DNA from: Komagataeibacter swingsii
GTDB lineage: Bacteria; Pseudomonadota; Alphaproteobacteria; Acetobacterales; Acetobacteraceae
Length of the DNA: 64,000 bases
Direction of reading: 5' to 3'
Assembly: GCF_003207895.1 (NCBI RefSeq)
Contig: NZ_NKUB01000008.1
Span: forward strand, 1-64,000
The notes beneath the pieces were generated by a model. The model was not told where the DNA came from. It searched no databases and saw only the letters and a program-made list of their open reading frames with translations. Numbering within the stretch: the stretch's first letter is position 1; every line of letters starts with the position of its first letter. Below, piece by piece: positions 18,783 through 26,726 of this stretch. The position numbers and the translations under genes are program-made.

Positions 18783-19754
18783 TCAGGCAAATTCATGTCC
18801 GACCGGGCGCGAGAGCAGTAGCTGGCTGGCGTCGTCCATGTCGATCGTGCCCGCCAGCAGGCTGGTGGCGGTGGCGATGACCGGCGTGCTGACGCCATGC
18901 TGGCGGGCAAGCTGCAGCAGCGCGGGCGCGGTGGCCCGGCCTTCGGCAACGCCTTCCAGCGCATCCGCCGCCTGCTGCGCCGGTGTGCCCTGGCCAATCG
19001 CCAGGCCAAGGCGGTAATTGCGTGACGCGGCCCCCGTGCAGGTCAGCAGCAGGTCCCCGATTCCCGCAAGGCCAGACAGTGTCTCGGGCCGCCCCCCCAG
19101 CGCGTGGGACAGGCGCGACAGTTCGGCAATGCTGCGGGTAATCAGGGCCGCGCGGGCGTTTTCGCCCAGTTTCGCCCCGATGGTCGCACCCGCCGCGATG
19201 GCGATCACGTTCTTGGCCGCCCCGCCCAGTTGCACGCCCGTCGGGTCGTCGCTGGCATATAGCCGGAAGGCCGGCGTGGTCAGCAGGTCCGCAAGCCTGC
19301 GGGCCTGCGTGCGGTCCGCGCTGGCCAGCACGGCGGCGGCGGGCAGACCGGCCGCGACTTCATGCGCGAAATTGGGGCCGGACAGCACGCCCAGCACGCT
19401 GTGGGGGAACAGCTCCCCCAGCACCTGTAGCGGCATGAGGCCGGTCGCCTGTTCGATCCCCTTGCAGCACGCAATCAGCGGCGCGCAGGGTGGCACGGTA
19501 CTGGCGGTGGCGCGCAGGTGCTGCATGGGGCAGGCCAGCAGGATCAGGTCGGCCTGGCGTGGCATGGCGTCGGTTACGGTAATGCCGGGTGGCAGGGCGT
19601 AGCCGGGCAGGCGGGGCATGACGCGGCCTGCGGACATGGCGGCCGGATTGCGCGCCCACAGGCTGACTTCGGCGCCCGCGCGCGCGGCCTGCAGCGCCAG
19701 CGCCGTCCCCCATGCGCCTGCGCCGATAACGGCAATCCGTGCGGTATGGGTCAT
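18783..19754 (-). CDS. gpsA: Glycerol-3-phosphate dehydrogenase [NAD(P)+]
   Basis: A 323-residue enzyme that reduces dihydroxyacetone phosphate to sn-glycerol 3-phosphate for phospholipid synthesis. The Rossmann motif IAVIGAGAWGTALALQAARAG is at the N-terminus, SGPNFAHEVAAGLPAA in the middle, and the catalytic lysine region LGGAAKNVIAIAAG and GLAGIGDLLLTC follow. It follows tsaD by 195 bases that contain a copy of the dispersed repeat. Confidence 0.96.
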   Translation of the reverse strand: MTHTARIAVIGAGAWGTALALQAARAGAEVSLWARNPAAMSAGRVMPRLPGYALPPGITVTDAMPRQADLILLACPMQHLRATASTVPPCAPLIACCKGIEQATGLMPLQVLGELFPHSVLGVLSGPNFAHEVAAGLPAAAVLASADRTQARRLADLLTTPAFRLYASDDPTGVQLGGAAKNVIAIAAGATIGAKLGENARAALITRSIAELSRLSHALGGRPETLSGLAGIGDLLLTCTGAASRNYRLGLAIGQGTPAQQAADALEGVAEGRATAPALLQLARQHGVSTPVIATATSLLAGTIDMDDASQLLLSRPVGHEFA

Positions 19755-19842
19755 CCGTCTGTTCCCCGAAAGTTATGCGCCGTATCCGGCATTTTTGTTG
19801 TTTGCTTATCAGCCTGCTAACAAAACGGCGTGCAAATCATAA

Positions 19843-19925
19843 AGAAGTTTTTGGTGAAGCTTTTTTCAAAAAGCTCCTGGGGAACGCCGCCTTTCTGAAA
19901 TAAAGACGACCCCGGAAAACTTTTA
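19843..19925. repeat. Dispersed extragenic palindromic repeat, copy D (diverged)
   Basis: The left part AAGTTTTTGGTGAAGCTTTT with following AAAAAGCT is the repeat arm and one hairpin in reverse orientation; the right part ends GGAAAACTTTT and encloses a degraded ACGCCGCCTTT arm. It lies immediately downstream of the tsaD stop codon. Confidence 0.8.
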
Positions 19926-19949
19926 TAATTTCCTGTCAAAGGGTTACGT

Positions 19950-21053
19950 TCAGGCATCCGCCGTCATGCGCTGCGCCATGTCCGACAGCGGCCAGCGCGG
20001 GCGCGGGCGCATGGCGATGTCATCGGGTATGGACAGGCCAAGGGCCACACGGGCGCGCATGGTCTCGATCGCGGCCCATGCCACCATGACCGCATTATCG
20101 GTACACAGCCGCAGCGGCGGGGCGGCGAAGGGCAGACCATGCGCCGTGGCGAATTCCCGCAATCGTGCGCGCAGGACGCCATTGGCGGCCACCCCGCCCG
20201 CTACGACCAGCGTGGTCGGGCGCTGGTCCATCATGTCCAGCGCATGGCCAAGGCGGTCGATCACGATGTCGCTGACCGCCTGCTGGAAGCTTGCGGCGAT
20301 ATCGGCGGCCTGCTGCCGGGGCAGGGCGGCGCGGACTTCCGTAGGCAGTTTCTGCGCCACGGCGGTCTTGAGGCCGGAGAAGGAAAAATCGCATCCCGCC
20401 CGCCCCATCAGCGGGCGCGGCAGGGGCACTGCATGCGGGTCGCCCTCACGCGCCAGCCGTTCCACCGCAGGCCCGCCGGGCCAGCCAAGGCCCAGCATCT
20501 TGGCCACCTTGTCGAACGCCTCGCCCGCTGCATCGTCGATCGTGCCGCCCAGCCTGCGGTAATGGCCGACCCCTTCCACCGCGATGCACTGGCAGTGCCC
20601 GCCCGATACCAGCAGCAGGAGGTAGGGAAACGGCGCGCCATTGCTGGCGACACCGGGCAGGCGCGCGGTCAGGGCGTGGGCCTCGATATGGTTGACGGCA
20701 ATGAAGGGCCTGTCCAGCGCGATGGCCATGCCCTTGCCCATGTCGGCCCCCACGATCAGCCCGCCGATCAGCCCCGGCCCGCAGCTTGCGGCGACCGCAC
20801 CCAGTTCATGGGGCTGCATGCCGGCTGCGCGCAGCGTGTCGCGCACCAGTGCTGGCAGCGCGCCAAGATGGGCGCGGGCGGCGATTTCGGGCACGACCCC
20901 GCCAAATGGCACATGGCCGGATTGCGATAATGTCGTTTCTGCCAGGATACGGCCGCCTGTCGTAACGATCGCGCAGGCGGTGTCATCGCACGAAGATTCA
21001 ATGGCCATAACGGGTGTTGGCAGGTCGGGGCATGTCGGTTCGGTATGGGGCAT
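19950..21053 (-). CDS. tsaD: tRNA N6-adenosine threonylcarbamoyltransferase TsaD
   Basis: A 367-residue TsaD/Kae1/Gcp protein, catalysing the last step of t6A37 formation in tRNAs that read ANN codons. It has the metal-binding motif HIEAH in FIAVNHIEAHALTARLPG, the N-terminal ESSCDDTACAIV and the GCDFSFSGLKTAV segment. Translation may begin at 21053 or at an internal Met just before AIESSCDDT (21008); the first is kept here. It is divergent from hemC with only 71 bases between them, so the promoters must overlap. Confidence 0.96.
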   Translation of the reverse strand: MPHTEPTCPDLPTPVMAIESSCDDTACAIVTTGGRILAETTLSQSGHVPFGGVVPEIAARAHLGALPALVRDTLRAAGMQPHELGAVAASCGPGLIGGLIVGADMGKGMAIALDRPFIAVNHIEAHALTARLPGVASNGAPFPYLLLLVSGGHCQCIAVEGVGHYRRLGGTIDDAAGEAFDKVAKMLGLGWPGGPAVERLAREGDPHAVPLPRPLMGRAGCDFSFSGLKTAVAQKLPTEVRAALPRQQAADIAASFQQAVSDIVIDRLGHALDMMDQRPTTLVVAGGVAANGVLRARLREFATAHGLPFAAPPLRLCTDNAVMVAWAAIETMRARVALGLSIPDDIAMRPRPRWPLSDMAQRMTADA

Positions 21054-21124
21054 GGCGTAATTTACAATCCGGATGTGCCGAATGTCATCTTTCCTTTATC
21101 GCGGTGCGGTAATAGACACGCGCT

Positions 21125-22207
21125 ATGGAGTCCGCAAAGCCATCAGCCCCGTTTCCATCGTCCGCGCTACAGAAAGTCGCGGCCGAGGCCGCTGCACGCC
21201 AGCGAAAGGAAGCCACACATCCCGAACCCCACCGCCGGCAGTTGCCGCTGAAGGTCGGGACGCGCGCTTCCCCGCTGGCGCTGGTGCAGACACGGGCGTT
21301 CCTGACGCTGCTGACCCGTTTCTGTCCCGTGCTGCGCGACATGGGCGCGTTCCAGGAACACCAGATCAGCACCACGGGCGACCAGGTGCAGAACCGCAAG
21401 CTGGCGGAAATTGGCGGCAAGGGCCTGTTCGCCAAGGAAATCCATGACGCGCTGCTGGATGGCCGGATCGATTTCGCCGTCCACAGCCTGAAGGATCTCG
21501 AGACCACGCTGCCGCCGGGGCTGGTCCTGGCCTGCACCCTCAAGCGCGAGGACGCGCGCGACGTGCTGATCCTTGGCCCGGGCTGTGGCGAACCTGACCC
21601 GGCCGACCCGTATGCGGTCCTGCCGGAGGGGGCGCTGGTGGGGTGTGCCTCCGTCCGGCGTCAGGCGCAGATGCTGCATGTGCGGCCCGACCTGAGATTC
21701 GGCCTGCTGCGCGGCAATGTGCAGACGCGGCTGGACAAGCTGGCGGCGCGGCAGTGCGATGCGACGCTGCTGGCCTATGCCGGGCTGCGGCGCCTGGGCA
21801 TGGAAGACCGGGCCGACGTGATCCTTGACCCCACCATCATGGTGCCCGCGGCGGGGCAGGGGATTGTCGGGGTCACGGTGCGGGAAAGCGATGTCGAACT
21901 GCGTGAACTGCTGTCCGCGATCGAGGATTACGAAGCCCGCGCCGTCGCCACGGCCGAACGCGCGCTGCTGGCGGAACTGGACGGGTCGTGCCGCACGCCG
22001 ATTGGTGGCTATGCCCGCCTGATCCCGGTCGTGGCCGGTGGCGCACCGGAACTGCACCTGACCGGCCTTGTCGCGCGTGAGGACGGGAGCTTCCTGCTCA
22101 AGCGTTCGATCAGCGGCGCGCCGGCCGATGCGGCGCGTCTGGGCCGTGACCTTGGCCGCAGCCTGCGTGCCGACAGTCCCGCTGATATTTTTGTTGAACA
22201 GAAGTAA
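21125..22207 (+). CDS. hemC: Hydroxymethylbilane synthase (porphobilinogen deaminase)
   Basis: A 360-residue enzyme joining four porphobilinogens into hydroxymethylbilane. It shows GTRASPLALVQ near residue 45, the Lys/Asp active-site stretch GGKGLFAKEIHDALLDGRID with AVHSLKDL, and Cys289 in DGSCRTPIGG that carries the dipyrromethane cofactor. The N-terminus is about 40 residues longer than usual, but no closer start codon is available. The 3' end overlaps hemD. Together with hemF at 30110 it supplies haem for the cytochromes encoded in this window. Confidence 0.95.
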   Translation: MESAKPSAPFPSSALQKVAAEAAARQRKEATHPEPHRRQLPLKVGTRASPLALVQTRAFLTLLTRFCPVLRDMGAFQEHQISTTGDQVQNRKLAEIGGKGLFAKEIHDALLDGRIDFAVHSLKDLETTLPPGLVLACTLKREDARDVLILGPGCGEPDPADPYAVLPEGALVGCASVRRQAQMLHVRPDLRFGLLRGNVQTRLDKLAARQCDATLLAYAGLRRLGMEDRADVILDPTIMVPAAGQGIVGVTVRESDVELRELLSAIEDYEARAVATAERALLAELDGSCRTPIGGYARLIPVVAGGAPELHLTGLVAREDGSFLLKRSISGAPADAARLGRDLGRSLRADSPADIFVEQK

Positions 22208-22937
22208 CGATTCCATCCTGCCCGCCCCCCGCGCGGGGGTGATCGTAACCCGCCCGCCGCCGGGGCTTGCCCCCACCATGGCGGCGGTGGCGGCGCGGGG
22301 GCTGCGTCCCATCGCCGCCCCCATGCTGCTTGTCAGCCAACGCGGCCTTTCCCTCGGCGCATTCCGCCCGGACGCCATCGTCCTGACCAGCGGGCAGGCT
22401 GTGGGCAGCCTGGCCGACCCGCAACTGCATGACATTCCCTGCTACGTGGTGGGGGCGGCGACCGCACGGCGTGCCCGTGCGGCGGGATTTGCCCGCGTCA
22501 CGGCCGCATCCGGCACGGCGGATGACCTGACGGTGCTGCTGCATTCCGCCCTGCCGCCCGCATCCCGGCTGCTGCTGGCGGTCGGGCAGGGGTATGGGCG
22601 GGAAATGGCGGCAGCACTGCGCGGGCAGGGATACCGGGTGCTGCGGCGCTGCGTTTACGCCGTGCGCCCGGCAACAGACCTGCCATCCGATGCCGTCGCG
22701 GCCCTGCGCGCGGGGCAGGTGGGGGCGGTGGTGTTCTATTCCACCCGAACGGCGGAAGCCTTCATCGCGGCCCTGACGCCTGCGCTTGCGCCCCTGCTGG
22801 CGGGGGTGGCGGCCATCGCCATGTCAGATGGGGTGGCGGCTGTCCTTGGCGCGGGCGCGCGCTGGCGTGTCATACGTGTGGCCGCCCGCCCGGATCAGGA
22901 CGCCATGCTGGACTGCCTGCCCCATGATGTCGCCTGA
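22191..22937 (+). CDS. hemD: Uroporphyrinogen-III synthase (start uncertain)
   Basis: About 248 residues, matching the poorly conserved HemD family: VIVTRPPPGLAPTMAAVAARGLRPIAAPML at the N-terminus, then AIVLTSGQAV, CYVVGAATARRARAAGF, and AVVFYSTRTAEAFIAAL with a final SDGVAAVL segment. HemD closes hydroxymethylbilane to uroporphyrinogen III. No ATG fits: two in-frame TTG codons at 22191 and 22194 would overlap hemC by about 15 bases, and a GTG at 22239 is the alternative. The overlap with hemC suggests translational coupling. Confidence 0.85.
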   Translation: MLNRSNDSILPAPRAGVIVTRPPPGLAPTMAAVAARGLRPIAAPMLLVSQRGLSLGAFRPDAIVLTSGQAVGSLADPQLHDIPCYVVGAATARRARAAGFARVTAASGTADDLTVLLHSALPPASRLLLAVGQGYGREMAAALRGQGYRVLRRCVYAVRPATDLPSDAVAALRAGQVGAVVFYSTRTAEAFIAALTPALAPLLAGVAAIAMSDGVAAVLGAGARWRVIRVAARPDQDAMLDCLPHDVA

Positions 22938-22963
22938 AATTGCGTTGTCCCGGAAATGAATAA

Positions 22964-22989
22964 AGGCCGGGAGCCTATGACCCCGGCCT
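22964..22989. terminator. Terminator-like hairpin between hemD and secB
   Basis: AGGCCGGG (22964-22971) pairs with CCCGGCCT (22982-22989) across a 10-base loop, between the converging hemD and secB genes. Confidence 0.65.
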
Positions 22990-23023
22990 GTTCAATACGC
23001 TAATCCGGAAACAATCCCTGATA

Positions 23024-23545
23024 TTACGCGTGGCCCGGCGTCTGGTCGAACGAGTTACGCTTGGCCTGCCACAGCGCCACGAAGTCGATCGGCTGCAGCA
23101 CCACGGGCGGGAACCCGCCATCGCGCGTGACTTCGCTCAGGATGTTGCGCACATACGGGAAGATCAGGCGCGGCACTTCCACCAGCAGGATCGGCTCGAC
23201 CAGTTCGGCGGGCGGGTTGTTCAGTGTCGCGATCGCGGCATAGGACAACTCGGCAATGAAGACCGGTCGGCCGGCGGGGCCACCTTCCTGCTGCGGGGCT
23301 TCGCTGGCTTCGGCCTTTACGGTCAGGACGACCTCGAACACCGGCTGTTCCTGTTCAAGGCGGTTGGCCTGTACGTCGATATTGACCGAAATCTGCGGGT
23401 TCGTGCGCAGGGTTGCGAAGATTTCCGCGCCGGCGGGCACTTCAAACGAAAGGTCCTTGATATACTGCAGGTTGATCGCCAGCGGCAGCGCCGGGGGGGC
23501 GCTCTGGCCGTTTTCAGGGGTGGGCGGCTGAGTCGTGTCGGACAT
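23024..23545 (-). CDS. secB: Protein-export chaperone SecB
   Basis: A 173-residue acidic SecB that holds preproteins unfolded and hands them to SecA. Family segments include LAINLQYIKDLSFEVPAGAEIF, FEVVLTVKAEA, FIAELSYAAI and LVEVPRLIFPYVRNILSEVTRDGGFPPVVLQPIDF. The start MSDTTQPPTPENG at 23545 gives the usual N-terminus; an upstream in-frame extension of 29 codons lacks family resemblance. It diverges from the Tim44-like gene at 23747, an arrangement frequent in Alphaproteobacteria. Confidence 0.96.
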   Translation of the reverse strand: MSDTTQPPTPENGQSAPPALPLAINLQYIKDLSFEVPAGAEIFATLRTNPQISVNIDVQANRLEQEQPVFEVVLTVKAEASEAPQQEGGPAGRPVFIAELSYAAIATLNNPPAELVEPILLVEVPRLIFPYVRNILSEVTRDGGFPPVVLQPIDFVALWQAKRNSFDQTPGHA

Positions 23546-23746
23546 GCTTGTCTGTATTCCCCAGGGATATGCGGAAAAAAGAAATGAATACCGTGTTCTC
23601 TGGCCGTAGCATGGGTCCGCGGGGGATGCCATACCAGCTGTCGGAATTTTAACGGTCCTTGCGCATTGTGCTGGCTCCGGGCGTTGCCTATGTTGGTGCG
23701 CAGGGTAATCTGGGCAGGGTGCCCGCCTGCATTATGGACGCGCGGC

Positions 23747-24433
23747 ATGAATTTTTCTTTTGGTCATTTTCCGCTGGATCTGATTGTTCTGGGGCTGGTG
23801 GCTGTATTCCTAGTTCTGCGACTGCGCAGCATCCTTGGCCGCCGGGTTGGCGCGGAACCGGCCCCGCGTCCCGTGGCGCCGCCGTCCATGGCCGCGAATG
23901 TGGTGGAACAGAAGCCCGAACCGCCGCCGCCCGCCATTACCTATGACATTCCCGCCCCCGATACGCGGGTGGGGGGCGTGCTGGCCCGTATCGGGGTACT
24001 CCAGCCCGGTTTCACCCCGCAGGATTTTGCAAAGGGGACCGAGGGCGCTTTCCGCCAGATCGTCGGCGCGTATGCGGCGGGGGACCTGAACGTGCTGCGC
24101 CAGCGGTTGACGGCGGCGACATTCACGGCCTTCGAGGCCGCGATCCAGTCCCGCCAGCAGGCGGGCGAAGTCCTGCGCAGCGAAATCAGGGACATTACCG
24201 ATATCGCCATCATCGGCGCCGATATTGACGAGACGGCCGGCCCCAACCCGCTGGCCCGGATCGAGGTGCGGATCGTGTCCGACCAGGTCAGCCTGACCGT
24301 GGACAGCAACGGCCAGCCCGTGGCCGGTGTGGATGCCGTGACGGAGTTTTCGGACCTGTGGACGTTCGAGCGCCTGCTGGGCGTAAACGCCGATGGCGCG
24401 GGCTGGCGCCTTGGGGCCAGCCGCAGCGCATAG
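23747..24433 (+). CDS. Tim44-like domain inner-membrane protein
   Basis: A 228-residue protein with one N-terminal membrane anchor (DLIVLGLVAVFLVLRLRSILG, about residues 10-31), a Pro-rich linker, and a C-terminal Tim44-like domain (about 85-228) with FAKGTEGAFRQIVGAYAAGDLNVLRQRLTAATF split over helix segments and a final FSDLWTFERLLG. The start at 23747 is chosen because the hydrophobic anchor begins just after it. The gene order secB / Tim44-like / mltA is the classical alphaproteobacterial one. Its precise function is not established; a role in protein transport or envelope assembly is assumed from homology. Confidence 0.9.
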   Translation: MNFSFGHFPLDLIVLGLVAVFLVLRLRSILGRRVGAEPAPRPVAPPSMAANVVEQKPEPPPPAITYDIPAPDTRVGGVLARIGVLQPGFTPQDFAKGTEGAFRQIVGAYAAGDLNVLRQRLTAATFTAFEAAIQSRQQAGEVLRSEIRDITDIAIIGADIDETAGPNPLARIEVRIVSDQVSLTVDSNGQPVAGVDAVTEFSDLWTFERLLGVNADGAGWRLGASRSA

Positions 24434-24480
24434 GCCCGCGTGCCATAATTTATCGATAAATCCGTGATCAGTCTGTGTGC

Positions 24481-25695
24481 ATGAAAGTAATGAAGCGTAT
24501 GGCGCCATTGTGCGCCGTTTTCGTCCTGTGCGGATGTCATGTCGGGGAAGGCCCCGATCTGGGCGCACCCCAGCCCCCGGTCGGGCGCCATCATAAATCC
24601 AGCCATTCCCGGCCCGTCTCCTTCGATGCCCTGCAGGGGTGGAAGGATGACGCGCTGGAAGACGCCCTGCCGGTTTTCCTGCAGGACTGCCACAAGATCG
24701 GCAGCCTGCCTGCTGACAGCGCCCTGGGCGGGGCGGGCATAACATATGCCGGCCGGCAGGTCGGTGACTGGCAGGCCGCCTGTAACGCCGCACGCGACGT
24801 GCCCACCGGCGACCGCGCGGCCGCGCGGGCGTTTTTTGAACAGTGGTTCGTGCCCTATGTCCTGCCGGTCGGCAAGCGGACGGACGGCACGCTGTTCACC
24901 GGGTATTATGAACCTGAAATCCGTGGTTCCCTGCGCCGTGGCGGCATTTACCAGACCCCGGTCTATCGCCGCCCGCCCGATCTGGTGCGCGAACGCGACG
25001 GGCAGGACAGGATCGTGACGGGCCGCAGCCAGGATGGGCAGGTCGTGCCGTACTGGACCCGCGCGCAGATTGACCAGGGCGAGCTTGCGCATAAAAAGCT
25101 CGAACTGCTGTGGCTGGCGGACCCGGTTGACCTGTTCTTCCTGCAGTTGCAGGGCGCGGGCCGGGTGCGCCTGCCCGATGACAGGGTGATCCGCCTTGGC
25201 TTTGATGGCCTGAATGGCCAGCCTTACGTGCCGTTGGGCCGCGTGATGGTGGCGCAGGGCCTGCTGCGCGCCGAGGACGTGAGCATGGCGTCCATCCGTG
25301 GCTGGCTGGAGGCGAATCCGGACAAGGCCACGGATATGATGGAACAGAACCCCAATTATGTCTTTTTCCGCGAACTGGACCAGGGCGACACGCAGGCCGG
25401 TGCGCCGGGCGCGCTGGGCGTGCCACTGACGCCGGACCGTTCCGTGGCGGTGGACCGGGATTTCATCCCGCTCGGCAGCCCGGTATGGGTGCAGGCGCAG
25501 GTTCCGCAGGATGGGCATCCCGTGACATGGAACCGGCTTGATTTCGCGCAGGACCTGGGCACGGACATCAAGGGGCCTGACCGCGCCGACCTGTATATGG
25601 GCTGGGGTCCGGAAGCGGCGCAGGCTGCGGGCAACCTGCGTTCGACGGGACAGATGGTCGTGCTGGTGCCCCGTGGCGCCGAAGCGGCAAAATAA
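24481..25695 (+). CDS. mltA: Membrane-bound lytic murein transglycosylase A
   Basis: About 404 residues. A lipoprotein-type signal with Cys19 (CAVFVLCGC) suggests outer-membrane anchoring. The MltA barrel includes LFTGYYEPEIRGSL and PYWTRAQIDQGEL, then VDLFFLQLQGAGRVRLPD. The C-terminal 3D domain has SVAVDRDFIPLGSPVWV and the catalytic-Asp region DLGTDIKGPDRADLYMGWG. It cleaves peptidoglycan glycosidic bonds to 1,6-anhydro ends. A GTG two codons upstream and an ATG three codons downstream are alternative starts. Confidence 0.94.
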   Translation: MKVMKRMAPLCAVFVLCGCHVGEGPDLGAPQPPVGRHHKSSHSRPVSFDALQGWKDDALEDALPVFLQDCHKIGSLPADSALGGAGITYAGRQVGDWQAACNAARDVPTGDRAAARAFFEQWFVPYVLPVGKRTDGTLFTGYYEPEIRGSLRRGGIYQTPVYRRPPDLVRERDGQDRIVTGRSQDGQVVPYWTRAQIDQGELAHKKLELLWLADPVDLFFLQLQGAGRVRLPDDRVIRLGFDGLNGQPYVPLGRVMVAQGLLRAEDVSMASIRGWLEANPDKATDMMEQNPNYVFFRELDQGDTQAGAPGALGVPLTPDRSVAVDRDFIPLGSPVWVQAQVPQDGHPVTWNRLDFAQDLGTDIKGPDRADLYMGWGPEAAQAAGNLRSTGQMVVLVPRGAEAAK

Positions 25696-25752
25696 GATAT
25701 ACCGGCCCAAACACCAGATCCGCACGGGCGGAGTGAAGAGCGTAGTAGATCA

Positions 25753-26643
25753 ATGACAGGGCGACCCCGCGCGGGGCAGGCTTGCGCACCCGAAAACCGC
25801 CTGCCGCGGACCGTCCGCCATGCCGAAGGGCCGCACCTGCTGGTGCGGGGCGACTGCATCCGGGCCATGCGCCGCATGGAACCCGACAGCGTGGACGTGG
25901 TCGTGACCTCGCCGCCATACAATATCGGCCTGAAATACCGCACCTACCGCGACCGGCTGGAAGAAGATGGCTATCTGGACTGGATGGTTGATGTCGCGCG
26001 CCAGGTGCGGCGCGTCATGCGCCCCGATGGGTCGTTCTTCCTTAATGTTGCCGGGTCATCGGCGCAGCCATGGCTGCCGTTTGAGCTGATGGTCCGGCTG
26101 CGCGAGCTGTTCGTGCTCCAGAACCACATCACATGGGTCAAGTCGATCTCGGTGGGGACGGAAACGCATGGGCATTTCAAGCCGGTCAACAGCCACCGTT
26201 ACCTCAACCGCAATCACGAACACCTGTTCCACCTGACGCGCACGGGCGATGTCGGGCTGAACCGGCTGGATATCGGCGTGCCTTACATGGACAAGTCCAA
26301 TATCGCACGCCGGGGCCACCGGCAGGACCGGCGCTGCCGGGGCGATACATGGTTCATCCCGTATGAAACCGTGCAGGGCAAGGCGCAGAAATTCCACCAT
26401 CCCGGCACATTTCCCGTGCTGCTGCCGCAGATGTGCATCCGCCTGCATGGCAAGGCGGCACCCGTGGTGCTGGACCCGTTCATGGGCACCGGCACCACGC
26501 TGGTCGCCGCCGTGCGCGAAGGGGGGCAGGGCATCGGAATCGACCTTGACACCATCTATGTCAATGTCGCGCGGCAAAGGGTACGGCAGGCCATGGAGGC
26601 GCAGGTGGATGGCGCGGCCGGGACGGGTGATCGAAAACCTTGA
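25753..26643 (+). CDS. Solitary site-specific DNA methyltransferase (beta-class, SPPY motif)
   Basis: A 296-residue amino-methyltransferase. Catalytic motif IV (TSPPYN) comes near residue 55, before the AdoMet-binding motif I (DPFMGTGTT) near residue 240, the beta-class order. The NEHLFHLTR and GDTWFIPYETVQGKAQKFHHPGTFP-type segments are also family features. SPPY is more typical of N4-cytosine enzymes and DPPY of N6-adenine enzymes, so the modified base is uncertain. No restriction gene is adjacent, so it is solitary. It separates mltA from smr, which are often neighbours in this class. Confidence 0.88.
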   Translation: MTGRPRAGQACAPENRLPRTVRHAEGPHLLVRGDCIRAMRRMEPDSVDVVVTSPPYNIGLKYRTYRDRLEEDGYLDWMVDVARQVRRVMRPDGSFFLNVAGSSAQPWLPFELMVRLRELFVLQNHITWVKSISVGTETHGHFKPVNSHRYLNRNHEHLFHLTRTGDVGLNRLDIGVPYMDKSNIARRGHRQDRRCRGDTWFIPYETVQGKAQKFHHPGTFPVLLPQMCIRLHGKAAPVVLDPFMGTGTTLVAAVREGGQGIGIDLDTIYVNVARQRVRQAMEAQVDGAAGTGDRKP

Positions 26644-26726
26644 TGGTTTTCATTTAAACGATTATTTTGACAAATAATCCCTGAATCGGCCAGAAACCTA
26701 CTCAAACAAGGGATAGGGGGCTGTGC

